Positions 24,832-33,316 of a stretch of DNA of 64,000 bases are shown here, one piece after another. The DNA is taken from the NCBI RefSeq assembly GCF_004353525.1, contig NZ_CP085524.1:1212142-1276141 (forward strand), in the 5' to 3' direction. The notes under the pieces were generated by a model. It worked only from the letters and a program-made list of their open reading frames with translations. It was not told the origin of the DNA and did not search any database. How positions within the stretch are numbered: the first letter of the stretch is position 1; each line of letters opens with the position of its first letter. Origin of the DNA: Zhaonella formicivorans. Its GTDB lineage: Bacteria > Bacillota > DUOV01 > Zhaonellaceae. A program made the position numbers and the translations under genes.

Positions 24832-24915
24832 CACGGCAACCTGGCAGTCATACCCTCTAGGGCTACAGACCCATGGCTTTGCGCCCCACCCTTTCGGGTG
24901 GTTTGCCTTTAGCAC
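24832..24915 (-). ncRNA. Cyclic-di-GMP-I (GEMM) riboswitch aptamer
   Basis: Read on the minus strand, the sequence shows the class-I core in order: GGCAAACC, a GAAA-capped hairpin (CCACCCGAAAGGGTGG), GCGCAAAGCC, a second hairpin around CCCTAGAGGG, and the closing ATGACTGCCAGGTTGCC that pairs with the 5' GGCAAACC. The receptor bases around GCGCAAAGCC and the GAAA tetraloop are as expected. A terminator hairpin follows about 40 nt later. The downstream HD-GYP gene gives a fitting function. Confidence 0.9.
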
Positions 24916-25590
24916 AATAAAGTTTTTTTACCCAACATTTTAAGTGCATGATTCAATATCGCCGGAATACAAAAGTTTCTCCAGCGGTCAAAACGTTCGC
25001 GTTTAAAGAATCCTTCTTACAGGATAAATGAATGAGGAAACAATGCGGAAATAAATCCTTTGACAAGAAAGGGGTTTGATGCGCCCCGCTGTCAACCCCA
25101 CGAAACGCAAGGGCAAACCTAGGAGGTAGGTTAGAAAGACAAGTTAAAAATGCAAACGTTCCAAAGGACCAGAAGTGCAAAGAAAAAGGGGAGAAAATTA
25201 GAATTATCCATAAAATGGTACTAATTACATATAATACCCCCCCCCCCCCCCGAGGGGAGCATATGTTCTGGTAGCATAGTCTAACGCTTTCATCTTCCCG
25301 GTCATTCCTCTCCATTTCTTTCTCTCATAAAACTATTTCAACAAAAATTGCCGTTTTCCTGCCCTCCTTCCCCATTTTTCGAAATACAAATTCATAACTA
25401 CCGACACCAAAGCCATGTCTACAGATAGGATACCGGCGCCGGCATCTATCATGTGTTTTCACGACAAAATTCGATTTTTTATGTTAACTTAACTGCCGCA
25501 TGAGTGATTGCCTCATTCGGCAGCTTTGGCTGTCGAAGATTAGCAGAAAAGAATTTGGTTATATTTCCATAATTTTAATATTACTGCTCC
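24916..25590. other. Gene-free intergenic region with hairpins and a 15-C run
   Basis: No convincing gene is present in about 680 bp. Visible items are a hairpin with TTGACA/TGTCAA and GGGG/CCCC arms at about 25058-25095, a run of 15 C at 25237-25251, a CCGGCGCCGG palindrome near 25432, and a CTGCCG...CGGCAG hairpin at about 25492-25522. The minus-strand open frame 24953-25315 has no ribosome site and looks non-coding. Confidence 0.5.
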
Positions 25591-25592
25591 CT

Positions 25593-25644
25593 TGCCAAAC
25601 AAATGTTCCCTGTGATATCATCTTTATTGTCAAACATTTGTTTG
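25593..25644 (+). promoter_or_regulatory. SOS promoter of yolD-dinB with two LexA boxes
   Basis: A TTGCCA -35 (25593-25598) and a TATCAT -10 (25616-25621) are 17 nt apart. Between them sits CAAACAAATGTTCC (25596-25609), which fits the Gram-positive LexA/DinR consensus CGAACRNRYGTTYC at 13 of 14 positions. A second, palindromic box CAAACATTTGTTTG lies at 25631-25644. Binding of LexA here would block transcription until DNA damage. Confidence 0.75.
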
Positions 25645-25654
25645 GGGTGAATTT

Positions 25655-25975
25655 ATGGCGAGCAATAGTAAAAACATTATCTGGGAAATGCACCGGTTAA
25701 TGCTCCCAGAAGTAACTGAAGCAATACATCGAAAAGAAGAAAAAAAGAAACTGGTGGAGAAACCAATGCTCTCGGAAGATCGCTTGGAAGAGTTAGAGCA
25801 CAGCCTTCGCGAATGTCTGGAATTAGCACGGCCAGCAAGGTTTACGTACTATCGAGCCGGTATTATCAAGTCAGTGATGGGAGTACCTATTAAGGTAAAA
25901 GGCTCATATCTGGTCCTTTTTCACCAGCTTGGTGAACTTTTTATTCCACTGAAGGATTTATTGGATATTAGCTAA
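25655..25975 (+). CDS. YolD-like family protein
   Basis: The 106-aa protein resembles the YolD family, small proteins usually encoded directly before Y-family polymerases of the UvrX type in Firmicutes and their phages. The central LMLPEVTEAIHRKEE and the C-terminal beta region (YYRAGIIKSVMGVPIKVKG) fit. A GGGGTGA site precedes the ATG. The stop overlaps the polymerase start by one base. It probably assists or regulates translesion synthesis, which is inference from its constant pairing. Confidence 0.82.
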   Translation: MASNSKNIIWEMHRLMLPEVTEAIHRKEEKKKLVEKPMLSEDRLEELEHSLRECLELARPARFTYYRAGIIKSVMGVPIKVKGSYLVLFHQLGELFIPLKDLLDIS

Positions 25976-27162
25976 TGGGACAACGGGTAATAATGCTTGT
26001 AGATATGAATGCCTTTTACGCATCGGTACACCAGGCAATGGATCCTTCTTTGCAGGGCAAACCGGTAATTGTGGCGGGCGACCCCGATAAGCGGCACGGA
26101 ATTATTTTAGCTAAAAGTTACGAATGTAAGAAATATGCGAAGCTTGCAACCGGCATGCCTTTATGGGAAGCCAAAGCCTTGATTCCCCACGCCATTGTTG
26201 TTAAGGCGCAAATGGATCTATACGTTAATTACTCCGCCCATATCAATGAAATTCTGCATGGCTTCACACCCCTGGTAGAATCATTTAGCATCGATGAATC
26301 TTTTTTAGACGTATCTGGTTGTGAGAAACTTTTTGGTAACCCTTTGGAAATAGCAAAGAAGATTCAAAATAAAATTATGCATGAAGCCGGTATTCCCTGT
26401 TCCATCGGCATTGGTGCTAACAAGCTTTGTGCTAAGCAAGCTGCAGACTTTAAAAAGCCCATGGGCATTAGCACCCTCTGGCCGCATGAGATTAAAGAAA
26501 AGCTTTGGCCACTGCCGGTGAAAGAGTTATTTGGCGTTGGATCCCGCCTGGAAAGAAGAATGCACCTGCTCGGCATTAAAACAATTGGTGATTTAGCTAA
26601 CTTTGATACTCGGATTTTAAAGAGCCGGTTTGGCGTGGTTGGATTATACCTCTGGCGCTGCGCCAATGGAATTGATGATGGTCCGGTGGATCCTTATTCC
26701 CTGGACACAGCTAAAAGCATAGGTCATCAATTGACTCTGCCCAGAGATTATATCGGGTTCGAAGAGATTGCTACTGCTATTTTCGACATTTCGGAGCTCG
26801 TTGGCGCCAGGGTTCGGGCTGGAAAATATATAGGCAGAACAATAAACCTAAACTTAAGGGACAGCGATCTGTTCTACTACAGCTGGTCCCGGACGCTTAG
26901 GGAGCCTACGGATTTAACCGAGGAAATATATCAGGCGGCTGTAACATTAATGACCGATGTATGGCCACAGTGGCGCCCGGTTCGGATGGTAGGAGTAAGC
27001 CTTTCAAACTTGGTGCCAAAATCGGCTGTGCAGTTAGAATGCTTTAGTAAAAGGGAAAAGATGGGGACTATCAATGCAGTGGTGGATGTTCTACGGGAAT
27101 CATATGGCAAGAATTGTGTTCTGCGTGGCCGGTCACTGTTGCCGGAGGGATTATTCCGCTGA
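25975..27162 (+). CDS. dinB: Y-family translesion DNA polymerase (DinB/UvrX type)
   Basis: This 395-aa error-prone polymerase copies past damaged bases. The first catalytic carboxylate is in MLVDMNAFYASVHQAMDP, the steric-gate region follows, and the second catalytic pair is in FSIDESFLDVSG near residue 105. The helix-hairpin-helix thumb is at VKELFGVGSRLERRM and the little-finger domain forms the C-terminus. It is encoded with YolD behind two LexA boxes, so it should be induced in the SOS response. The UvrX/ImpB branch fits better than housekeeping DinB because of the YolD partner. Confidence 0.92.
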   Translation: MGQRVIMLVDMNAFYASVHQAMDPSLQGKPVIVAGDPDKRHGIILAKSYECKKYAKLATGMPLWEAKALIPHAIVVKAQMDLYVNYSAHINEILHGFTPLVESFSIDESFLDVSGCEKLFGNPLEIAKKIQNKIMHEAGIPCSIGIGANKLCAKQAADFKKPMGISTLWPHEIKEKLWPLPVKELFGVGSRLERRMHLLGIKTIGDLANFDTRILKSRFGVVGLYLWRCANGIDDGPVDPYSLDTAKSIGHQLTLPRDYIGFEEIATAIFDISELVGARVRAGKYIGRTINLNLRDSDLFYYSWSRTLREPTDLTEEIYQAAVTLMTDVWPQWRPVRMVGVSLSNLVPKSAVQLECFSKREKMGTINAVVDVLRESYGKNCVLRGRSLLPEGLFR

Positions 27163-27201
27163 ATGTTTGTGGAATGAAAGATTAAATAAAAAATTTTCCT
27201 C

Positions 27202-27230
27202 TTGACTGGCAAGCTACTTTTTGCTATAAA
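27202..27230 (+). promoter_or_regulatory. Promoter of tRNA-Thr(UGU)
   Basis: A TTGACT -35 box (27202-27207) and a TATAAA -10 box (27225-27230) are 17 nt apart, 15 nt before the tRNA. Confidence 0.7.
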
Positions 27231-27245
27231 TATTACTGTCCCTAA

Positions 27246-27320
27246 GCCGACGTAGCTCAACGGTAGAGCAGCTGACTTGTAATCAGCAGGTTGCGGGTTC
27301 GAATCCCATCGTCGGCTCCA
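27246..27320 (+). tRNA. tRNA-Thr, anticodon UGU
   Basis: A complete cloverleaf is visible: acceptor GCCGACG with CGTCGGC, anticodon arm GCTGA/TCAGC around loop CTTGTAA, and T arm GGTTCGAATCC, with CCA encoded. The anticodon TGT reads threonine ACA codons. It is a different isoacceptor from the tRNA-Thr at 12771. Confidence 0.96.
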
Positions 27321-27324
27321 AGCA

Positions 27325-27354
27325 ACACAACCAGCCCGTCGGTTGTGTTTTTTT
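27325..27354 (+). terminator. Terminator after tRNA-Thr(UGU)
   Basis: ACACAACC (27325-27332) pairs with GGTTGTGT (27341-27348) and is followed by a run of T. Confidence 0.8.
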
Positions 27355-27419
27355 GTTGATGGATAAATGCGAAAACGGCCCTTTCTAATCCAGGGCCGCT
27401 AAGGCAAGGGAAAAATTTC

Positions 27420-27848
27420 TTAATGGAAATCTATATCGATGCGTTTTCTTTGATCAGCCTGGGCTTTTGGCATCCGGACTTCCAAGATGCCGTTTCTGTA
27501 GGAAGCCTTAGTGCCTTCCGCTAGCACCCTGCTGGGCAATGCAACGGAGCGCTGGAACCGCCCGATAAAACGTTCTTTTCTATACATTTGCTCTTCTTTC
27601 ACTTCGCCACTCCTGTTTATCTGGCCGCTCACACTAAGCAGATCATCCCGAACTTCAATGTGGATATCATCTTTCTTTTCCAAACCGGGGATTTCAAAGG
27701 AAGCTATTACTTCATTTTCGGTTTCATGTACGTCAACCCTGGGCCCTAACATATTTTGCACAGCCGACGGCCACTCGTTGAACAACCTGTCCATTTCCCT
27801 TTTCCAATTCTCCAAATACCTGAATGGTTCATAAGGTATCAGTGCCAC
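27420..27848 (-). CDS. Hsp20/alpha-crystallin small heat-shock protein
   Basis: The 142-aa protein is a holdase chaperone that binds unfolding proteins. After a short N-terminal region with RYLENWKREMDRLF, the alpha-crystallin domain starts at PRVDVHETENEVIASFEIPG and includes the conserved AxxxNGxL-like motif TKASYRNGILEVRMPK near residue 115. A GAGGTGAGTTTAA site precedes a GTG start. No CIRCE element is seen upstream. Confidence 0.93.
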   Translation of the reverse strand: MALIPYEPFRYLENWKREMDRLFNEWPSAVQNMLGPRVDVHETENEVIASFEIPGLEKKDDIHIEVRDDLLSVSGQINRSGEVKEEQMYRKERFIGRFQRSVALPSRVLAEGTKASYRNGILEVRMPKAQADQRKRIDIDFH

Positions 27849-27875
27849 TTAAACTCACCTCAAATACTATTTTTT

Positions 27876-28051
27876 TTATTGTGTAAAAAACGGGAGAAAT
27901 TTATTCAGGGTCTCAAAGTAGTTTTGTAAATCCGAACAAATCAACATCTCGTTGTCTTTTGTTTTAACCACCATGATATATTACCTTGCATTTCCTCAAT
28001 AAACTCAAGCAACTCATTCGTAGGAGTGGGAAATCTTTTTACCTCCGTCAT
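27876..28051 (-). pseudogene. Small gene with a probable frameshift (two overlapping short frames)
   Basis: One frame starts at an ATG (28051) and reads MTEVKRFPTPTNELLEFIEE before ending in WWLKQKTTRC. A second frame picks up at MVVKTKDNEMLICSDLQNYF (27974) and ends KFLPFFTQ at 27876. Joined by one frameshift they would give a single protein of about 58 residues. It could equally be two tiny overlapping ORFs. The rest of 27849-28257 shows nothing else. Confidence 0.35.
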
Positions 28052-28257
28052 TAAGGATTTTCTCCGGTATTTAAAATGTCAGCCTTCTTTTATATATTAT
28101 TCCGCTGCCATGGGAATAGCTACTTGCTCCCCATTATGCTATATTAACCATGTACCGCAAAAGTCAATTACGCGCGCTAAACCTTAGTTGGCTTATGTAA
28201 ACCGGAAAGTTGGTTACTTGTTAGCCAAAAAAAAAGTTTTGTTGCTGTGGTGATGTC

Positions 28258-28623
28258 ATGGATAGACAGTTCTGGATATATATGCTGCTCTGCAAAAACG
28301 GTGCTCTTTATACGGGCATGACTACTGATATTATTGAGAGGTATGTGCAGCACCTGCGCGGCACCGGCGGGTGTAAATATACCAGAGCCAACCCGCCGGT
28401 TAAGCTTGCCCAGTGTTGGAGACTGATAGGAACCAGATCGGAAGCATTGAAGGCGGAAAAACTGATCAAGAAAGTCAGCCGAAGGCAAAAAGAACTTTTG
28501 GTAGCCTCCCCCCATCTCCTTGGCTCTTTGCTTTACAATGCTTTGCAGCAAAATTTCTCGGTCAAACCCTGTAATTTAGAACTAATCGCAGCAGAAATAA
28601 AAAGACGGGTTTCCCCGTCTTAA
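28258..28623 (+). CDS. GIY-YIG nuclease domain protein (UPF0213/YhbQ-like)
   Basis: The 121-aa protein opens with the GIY-YIG nuclease fold: WIYMLLCKNGALYTGMTTDI, in which IYM and LYTG are the family's two tyrosine motifs, then ERYVQHLRGTGGCKYTRAN and the conserved Glu in SEALKAEKLIK. YhbQ-like stand-alone domains are usually about 90 residues, so there is an extra C-terminal 30-residue tail. The ribosome site is weak. The substrate is unknown; DNA repair or RNA cleavage are possible roles. Confidence 0.87.
   Translation: MDRQFWIYMLLCKNGALYTGMTTDIIERYVQHLRGTGGCKYTRANPPVKLAQCWRLIGTRSEALKAEKLIKKVSRRQKELLVASPHLLGSLLYNALQQNFSVKPCNLELIAAEIKRRVSPS
28601..28622 (-). terminator. Terminator after metK
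   Basis: AAGACGGG and CCCGTCTT arms (28602-28609 and 28614-28621) are followed by TTTATTTC on the minus strand, 11 nt after the metK stop. It overlaps the end of the convergent GIY-YIG gene. Confidence 0.7.
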
Positions 28624-28631
28624 CATCCTTT

Positions 28632-29822
28632 TTACAGCCCAGCCCCTTTTCTTAAGGCGTCCGCTTTATCCGTGCGTTCCCACGGCAGGTCCAAATCCAA
28701 ACGCCCGAAATGACCGTAAGCAGCTGTCTGTTTATAAATCGGCCTGCGCAAATCCAAAGCCTGGATAATGCCAGCCGGACGCAAGTCAAAATTCTCCTGA
28801 ATTAGTTTGGTCAACTTATCATCGCTTATTTTACCTGTGCCGAAAGTATCAACCATAATAGAAACAGGACGCGCCACTCCAATAGCATAAGCCAATTGGA
28901 CCTCGCACCGGGCAGCCAAACCTGCCGCCACCACGTTTTTGGCTACATAGCGGGCAGCGTAAGCAGCGGAACGGTCTACTTTAGTGGGATCTTTACCGGA
29001 GAAAGCACCGCCGCCGTGTCGCGCCATGCCTCCGTAGGTATCGACGATAATCTTTCTTCCTGTTAGCCCGGCATCGCCTTGTGGTCCGCCGATCACGAAA
29101 CGTCCGGTGGGGTTAATGTAGTACTTGGTATATGCATCTAATAATTCAGCAGGAATTACCGGCTTAATTACTTTTTCAATTATATCCTGCTGGATGATCT
29201 CCATGCTCACATCCGGGCTGTGCTGAGTGGAAATTACTACGGTATCCACTCTAACCGGCTTGTCATCTTCATATTCTACAGTTACCTGAGACTTACCATC
29301 GGGACGTAAGTAGGCAAGTTCTTCGTTTTTGCGCACTTCTGCCAGTTTCCTGGTTAGCTTGTGAGCTAAAGCAATGGGCAGAGGCATATACTCGGGGGTT
29401 TCATTGCTGGCATAGCCAAACATCATCCCCTGATCCCCCGCTCCTATGGCAGCAATCTCCTCTTCCGACATCTCACCTTTTTTTGCTTCATAGGCTTTAT
29501 TTACACCCATAGCGATATCGGGCGACTGCTCATCGATTGCCGTTAAAACTGCACAGGTATCACAGTCGAAACCGAATTTGGCCCTGGTGTAACCAATCCC
29601 GCGAATAGTTTCCCTTACAACCTTGGGAATATCCACATAGCAGTCGGTGGTGATCTCTCCAGTTACCAGCACCAATCCCGTTGTGATTGCAGTTTCGCAA
29701 GCAACCCGGGCATTAGGGTCTTGGGAAAGAATAGCATCTAATACTGCGTCCGATATTTGGTCAGCAATCTTATCCGGATGTCCTTCGGTTACAGATTCTG
29801 ACGTAAATAACTTCTTTACCAT
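28632..29822 (-). CDS. metK: S-adenosylmethionine synthetase
   Basis: MetK makes S-adenosylmethionine from ATP and methionine. The 396-aa protein starts [18 protein letters not shown] and contains the signatures [12 protein letters not shown] near residue 115 and [19 protein letters not shown] near residue 255. I chose the ATG at 29822, preceded by AAAGGAGAG, over an upstream in-frame start that overlaps coaBC. It is 16 nt after coaBC, with no room for a SAM riboswitch. It ends the yicC-remA-gmk-rpoZ-coaBC operon and is followed by a terminator. Confidence 0.97.
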   Translation of the reverse strand: MVKKLFTSESVTEGHPDKIADQISDAVLDAILSQDPNARVACETAITTGLVLVTGEITTDCYVDIPKVVRETIRGIGYTRAKFGFDCDTCAVLTAIDEQSPDIAMGVNKAYEAKKGEMSEEEIAAIGAGDQGMMFGYASNETPEYMPLPIALAHKLTRKLAEVRKNEELAYLRPDGKSQVTVEYEDDKPVRVDTVVISTQHSPDVSMEIIQQDIIEKVIKPVIPAELLDAYTKYYINPTGRFVIGGPQGDAGLTGRKIIVDTYGGMARHGGGAFSGKDPTKVDRSAAYAARYVAKNVVAAGLAARCEVQLAYAIGVARPVSIMVDTFGTGKISDDKLTKLIQENFDLRPAGIIQALDLRRPIYKQTAAYGHFGRLDLDLPWERTDKADALRKGAGL

Positions 29823-29838
29823 CAGTCCAACTCTCCTT

Positions 29839-31062
29839 TTACAGTTTATTTCTACCAAACCCCGGTAAAGATGCCACAGCGTCTAAAATTCTGGCCGCCA
29901 CTTCTTGTTTGCTGAGTAAAGGAAGCGCAACCTTATTTCCATCGGGGTACAGCAGTGTAACAAGATTTGTATCGTGATTAAAGCCAGCTCCCGGTTTAGT
30001 AACATCGTTAGCTACAATGAGGTCCAGCCTTTTTTTGGCTAACTTCTCACGGGCGTTTGCCAACAAGTCCTGGGTTTCTGCGGCAAAACCCACCAGTAGC
30101 TGTTTCTGCTTTAGCTGACCAAGTTCCTGCAAGATATCTGGAGTTTTTTGCAATTCCAAAAACAGGCTTCCGCTTTCTTTTTTGATTTTGTGCTCGTGGG
30201 TTGTAATCGGTGTGTAATCTGCTACCGCTGCCGCTTTAAGCACTACATCCACATTGGCGTAATGCCGAAGAACCAGTTCCCGCATTTCCCTGGCACTCTC
30301 AACTTGATAAAACTCCACACCTGCAGGCGGGGTTAAAGCGGTATTTCCGGAAATGAGGATAACTTTAGCGCCACGCTTTTGGGCTTCCCCTGCCAAGGCA
30401 AAACCCATTTTTCCCGAACTCCTGTTGCCGAGGTAACGCACAGGATCTATGGCTTCCCTAGTCCCGCCGGCCGTTACCAGGACGGTTTTGCCTTTGTAAT
30501 CCAGCTTGGGATAAAGCAGTGCTTCAATTGACTTTAGTATTACCGGAATACCTGCCAGCCTTCCTTTGCCAACAGCCCCGCAGGCTAGCCTGCCCTCTTC
30601 CGGTTCAACAAAATAATACCCAAATTCTTTTAGTCTTTTTAGGTTAGCCTGGGTAACAGGGTTTTCATACATATTGACATTCATGGCAGGAGCCAGCAAA
30701 ACCGGAGCACGGCTGGCCAGCACTGTAGCAGTTAAAAGGTTATCGGCAATTCCCCAGGCTATTTTGGCAATGGTGTTGGCAGTAGCCGGTGCAATTACAA
30801 TTAAATCCGCTTTTTCAGCCAATTCAATGTGGGGCACATACCTGCCCTGGTTTAAATGGGGCTCGTCCACCCACACCGGGTTTTTAGATAAGGTCTGTAG
30901 AGTTAAAGGAGTAATAAAATCAAGAGCAGCTTTGGTCAGGATCACGTGCACCTCGTGACCTGATTTCACCAAGCTGCTGGTTAAATCTGCGGCTTTATAG
31001 GCTGCAATGCCACCCGTTATCCCAACTAAAACTACCTTAGTGTTTTTATATGGCTCATTCAT
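29839..31062 (-). CDS. coaBC: Bifunctional phosphopantothenoylcysteine decarboxylase/synthetase
   Basis: CoaBC carries out the second and third steps of coenzyme A synthesis from phosphopantothenate. The 407-aa protein has the FMN-dependent CoaC half (residues 1-185), with [20 protein letters not shown] carrying the catalytic His, [10 protein letters not shown] and [10 protein letters not shown]. The CoaB synthetase half follows, with [20 protein letters not shown] and the dimer motif KIKKESG. It starts 2 nt after rpoZ in the conserved operon. Confidence 0.96.
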   Translation of the reverse strand: MNEPYKNTKVVLVGITGGIAAYKAADLTSSLVKSGHEVHVILTKAALDFITPLTLQTLSKNPVWVDEPHLNQGRYVPHIELAEKADLIVIAPATANTIAKIAWGIADNLLTATVLASRAPVLLAPAMNVNMYENPVTQANLKRLKEFGYYFVEPEEGRLACGAVGKGRLAGIPVILKSIEALLYPKLDYKGKTVLVTAGGTREAIDPVRYLGNRSSGKMGFALAGEAQKRGAKVILISGNTALTPPAGVEFYQVESAREMRELVLRHYANVDVVLKAAAVADYTPITTHEHKIKKESGSLFLELQKTPDILQELGQLKQKQLLVGFAAETQDLLANAREKLAKKRLDLIVANDVTKPGAGFNHDTNLVTLLYPDGNKVALPLLSKQEVAARILDAVASLPGFGRNKL

Positions 31063-31064
31063 AG

Positions 31065-31268
31065 TTACTTGATCCCCGATTTGGTTCTTTCAAAACTAAC
31101 CTTGCCTTGAGCAATTTCCTCCAATGCCCTTGTTACAGGCTTAACGCTTTTGGCACTGGTTGTTTCTAAGCTACCTGTAAAGGAACGGGCCCTTTTTGCA
31201 GCAACCACCACTAAAGTATACTTGCTGTCCACATGCTTCATCAACTCATCAATACTTGGCTGGTTCAC
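31065..31268 (-). CDS. rpoZ: RNA polymerase omega subunit
   Basis: The omega subunit helps assemble RNA polymerase by chaperoning beta-prime. The 67-aa product VNQPSIDELMKHVDSKYTLV... has the conserved KYTLVVVAAKRAR segment and the helical VKPVTRALEEIAQGKV end. The GTG at 31268 is used because GGAGGGA precedes it; the open frame extends upstream without such a site. The position between gmk and coaBC is the standard clostridial order. Confidence 0.93.
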   Translation of the reverse strand: MNQPSIDELMKHVDSKYTLVVVAAKRARSFTGSLETTSAKSVKPVTRALEEIAQGKVSFERTKSGIK

Positions 31269-31356
31269 TATATTCCCTCCAATTCCAACGCAAGTTGATT
31301 TTTTTAATAAAAATGAAACAAAATTGTTGCATTGGAATGCTTTTCGGATTAAAATT

Positions 31357-31956
31357 TTAGCTCCATTCAAGGCTAAACGCCTTGCGTTGGGGACGGCATT
31401 TTTCCGCTATGATTATGGCTTTAAGCTTTTCCACTGCTGTCTGCACTTCATCATTAACTACCACATAATCGTATTCTGAGACGTAAGTGAGCTCCTGCTG
31501 CACACAGCTAAGACGCTTTTTAATGACTTCCTCCGAATCGGTTCCCCTGCCGGTTATACGTTTTTCCAACTCCCGGATGGAAGGCGGAACAATAAAAATG
31601 AAAACTCCTTTGGGATATTGTTTTTTAATTTGCATTGCCCCTTGAATATCTATTTCCAGGATTATATCTTCCCCGCGCTCGAGGGATTCCATTACTTGTT
31701 TTTTAGGAGTACCGTAATAATTATCGTATACCCTTGCCCATTCCAAAAACTCGCCTTGAGCCAGCATCTCATCGAACTTTTCCTTGGTTATGTAATAGTA
31801 GTTGATGCCTTCTACCTCGCCGGCCCTAGGCTGCCTTGTGGTAGCAGAAACAGAATATTTTAGTTCCGGCATTTGTGCTCGAAGCGCTTGGCAGAGGGTT
31901 CCTTTTCCAGCACCCGATGGGCCCGAAAGTACAATTAAAAGTCCCGGAGCTTGCAC
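31357..31956 (-). CDS. gmk: Guanylate kinase
   Basis: Gmk phosphorylates GMP to GDP with ATP. The protein contains the P-loop LSGPSGAGKGTL, the GMP-binding SVSATTRQPRAGEVEGINYY and the Asp motif EIDIQGAMQI. I prefer the GTG at 31956, one base after the remA stop and with AGAAGGGGCAGAA as ribosome site, giving 199 aa; an ATG at 31986 would overlap remA and has a poor site. Confidence 0.95.
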   Translation of the reverse strand: MQAPGLLIVLSGPSGAGKGTLCQALRAQMPELKYSVSATTRQPRAGEVEGINYYYITKEKFDEMLAQGEFLEWARVYDNYYGTPKKQVMESLERGEDIILEIDIQGAMQIKKQYPKGVFIFIVPPSIRELEKRITGRGTDSEEVIKKRLSCVQQELTYVSEYDYVVVNDEVQTAVEKLKAIIIAEKCRPQRKAFSLEWS

Positions 31957-31957
31957 C

Positions 31958-32230
31958 TTATTCTGCCCCTTCTGCCATGCTGGCATTTTCTTTAACGGAA
32001 AGACGGTGGGCTACTGTTTCCGGCTGGACGGCCGAAAGTATCACGTGATCGCTGTCGGTAATGATAACTGCTCTGGTGCGCCGCCCATAGGTGGCGTCGA
32101 CCAGCATCCCCTTGTCCCGGGCCTCCTGGATAATCCGCTTAATAGGTGCTGATTCGGGACTTACAATGGCAATAATTCTATTAGCTGAAACAATATTCCC
32201 AAAACCGATATTGATTAATTTAATATCCAT
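31958..32230 (-). CDS. remA: Extracellular matrix regulator RemA (DUF370)
   Basis: RemA is a small DNA-binding protein that in Bacillus activates matrix and osmoprotection genes. The 90-aa protein [20 protein letters not shown]... has the conserved [20 protein letters not shown] and [20 protein letters not shown] blocks. The ATG at 32230 follows GGGGGTAAAG. The gene order yicC-remA-gmk is conserved in Firmicutes. Confidence 0.94.
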   Translation of the reverse strand: MDIKLINIGFGNIVSANRIIAIVSPESAPIKRIIQEARDKGMLVDATYGRRTRAVIITDSDHVILSAVQPETVAHRLSVKENASMAEGAE

Positions 32231-32301
32231 GAGCTTTACCCCCAATTTAAAACTTGCAACTTGCGCCGGTTTTGTTCTGCTGCGTACAACCAGAAGCGGA
32301 G

Positions 32302-33180
32302 CTACTCCAGATTTTGTACCTGTTCCCTAATTTTTTCAACTTCGCTTTTAATGGCAACTACTTTCTGGCTGATCAAAAGGTCACTTGACTTGGAACCAAT
32401 GGTATTGATTTCTCGATGCATTTCCTGCACTAGAAAATCCAACTTCCGCCCAACAGGACCTTCGCCTTCCAGCGACTGCTGCAATTGTTCCAAATGGCTA
32501 TATAGCCTCACCAGCTCTTCAGTAATGCTGGAGCGGTCGGCGTACAACGCCACCTCCAAAGCAAGCCTGTTCTCATCAACGGGCACACTCCCCAGCAGTT
32601 CCTCAATTCTAGCTGTAAGCTTCACCCGGTATTCTTCCACAACTAATTGAGAACGTTCTTCAATTTCCTTCACGTATTGCAGTATAATGTCTTTTCTGTT
32701 CAAAAGGTCAACAGCGAGCTTCCGCCCCTCTTCACGCCGCATCCGGAGCAACTGCCGAATAGCGCCCTCCAGGGCCGACTCCATCACAGGCCAAAACGCC
32801 TCGCTGTCCTCTTCCGGTTCTTCAATTGTCAGTACTTCCGGCAACCCGGCTATTGCTAAAACCCCAAGATTCTCCGAAATATCCAGAAATTGCGCTAATT
32901 CCTTCAAAGAACTATAATAAGCCATTGCTAATTCCTTGTCAACCTTAAGCCTACGCTTTTTTTCGCCTGTTTCCTCTACGTTTACAAAAACATCAATCCG
33001 TCCACGATCAAAGTTGCTTTTCAACACGCTCTTAATTCTGTCTTCCATCATGGTATAAGCTCTGGGCAGCCGTACCATCGTCTCCAAAAACCTGTGATTG
33101 ACTGATTTCATTTCGATTGTTACCGTTTTTCCTTCTCCGGTGGCTTCCCCTCGCCCATAACCCGTCATGCTGCTAACCAT
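32302..33180 (-). CDS. yicC: YicC-family endoribonuclease
   Basis: The 292-aa protein starts [20 protein letters not shown], the usual YicC opening, followed by [20 protein letters not shown]. It ends with the DUF1732 region [19 protein letters not shown], which contains conserved Glu and His residues. YicC proteins have been shown to be a family of endoribonucleases. It is the first gene of the remA-gmk-rpoZ-coaBC-metK operon. A GCAGGGGGAAAA site precedes the ATG. Confidence 0.94.
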   Translation of the reverse strand: MVSSMTGYGRGEATGEGKTVTIEMKSVNHRFLETMVRLPRAYTMMEDRIKSVLKSNFDRGRIDVFVNVEETGEKKRRLKVDKELAMAYYSSLKELAQFLDISENLGVLAIAGLPEVLTIEEPEEDSEAFWPVMESALEGAIRQLLRMRREEGRKLAVDLLNRKDIILQYVKEIEERSQLVVEEYRVKLTARIEELLGSVPVDENRLALEVALYADRSSITEELVRLYSHLEQLQQSLEGEGPVGRKLDFLVQEMHREINTIGSKSSDLLISQKVVAIKSEVEKIREQVQNLE

Positions 33181-33285
33181 TTTTCCCCCTGCCTTCCCAT
33201 TTACACTTGCAGCGAAATTTTCCTATGTATTATTAGCAACTTCTTGAGGATAATACCCCTTTGTCCTCTTTTACCCTAAAATACT

Positions 33286-33312
33286 TGAAAGAGAGCCTAG
33301 GTCGGCTCTCTC
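33286..33312 (-). terminator. Terminator after ahcY
   Basis: GAGAGCC and GGCTCTC arms (33291-33297 and 33304-33310) are followed on the minus strand by TTTC, just after the ahcY stop. Confidence 0.65.
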
Positions 33313-33316
33313 CCAA

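Noticed and set aside
25100-25135. GGCAAACC segment resembling the start of a second GEMM riboswitch
   Set aside because: The GAAA hairpin and the ACGCAAAGCC core do not follow, so the match is only to eight bases.
24953-25315. Minus-strand open frame of 120 codons in the intergenic region
   Set aside because: It has no ribosome site, an odd composition (Gly run from the poly-C tract, many Phe and Ser) and no family resemblance; the poly-C run lies inside it.
29823-29838. Possible SAM riboswitch before metK
   Set aside because: Only 16 nt separate coaBC and metK, too short for any known SAM aptamer.
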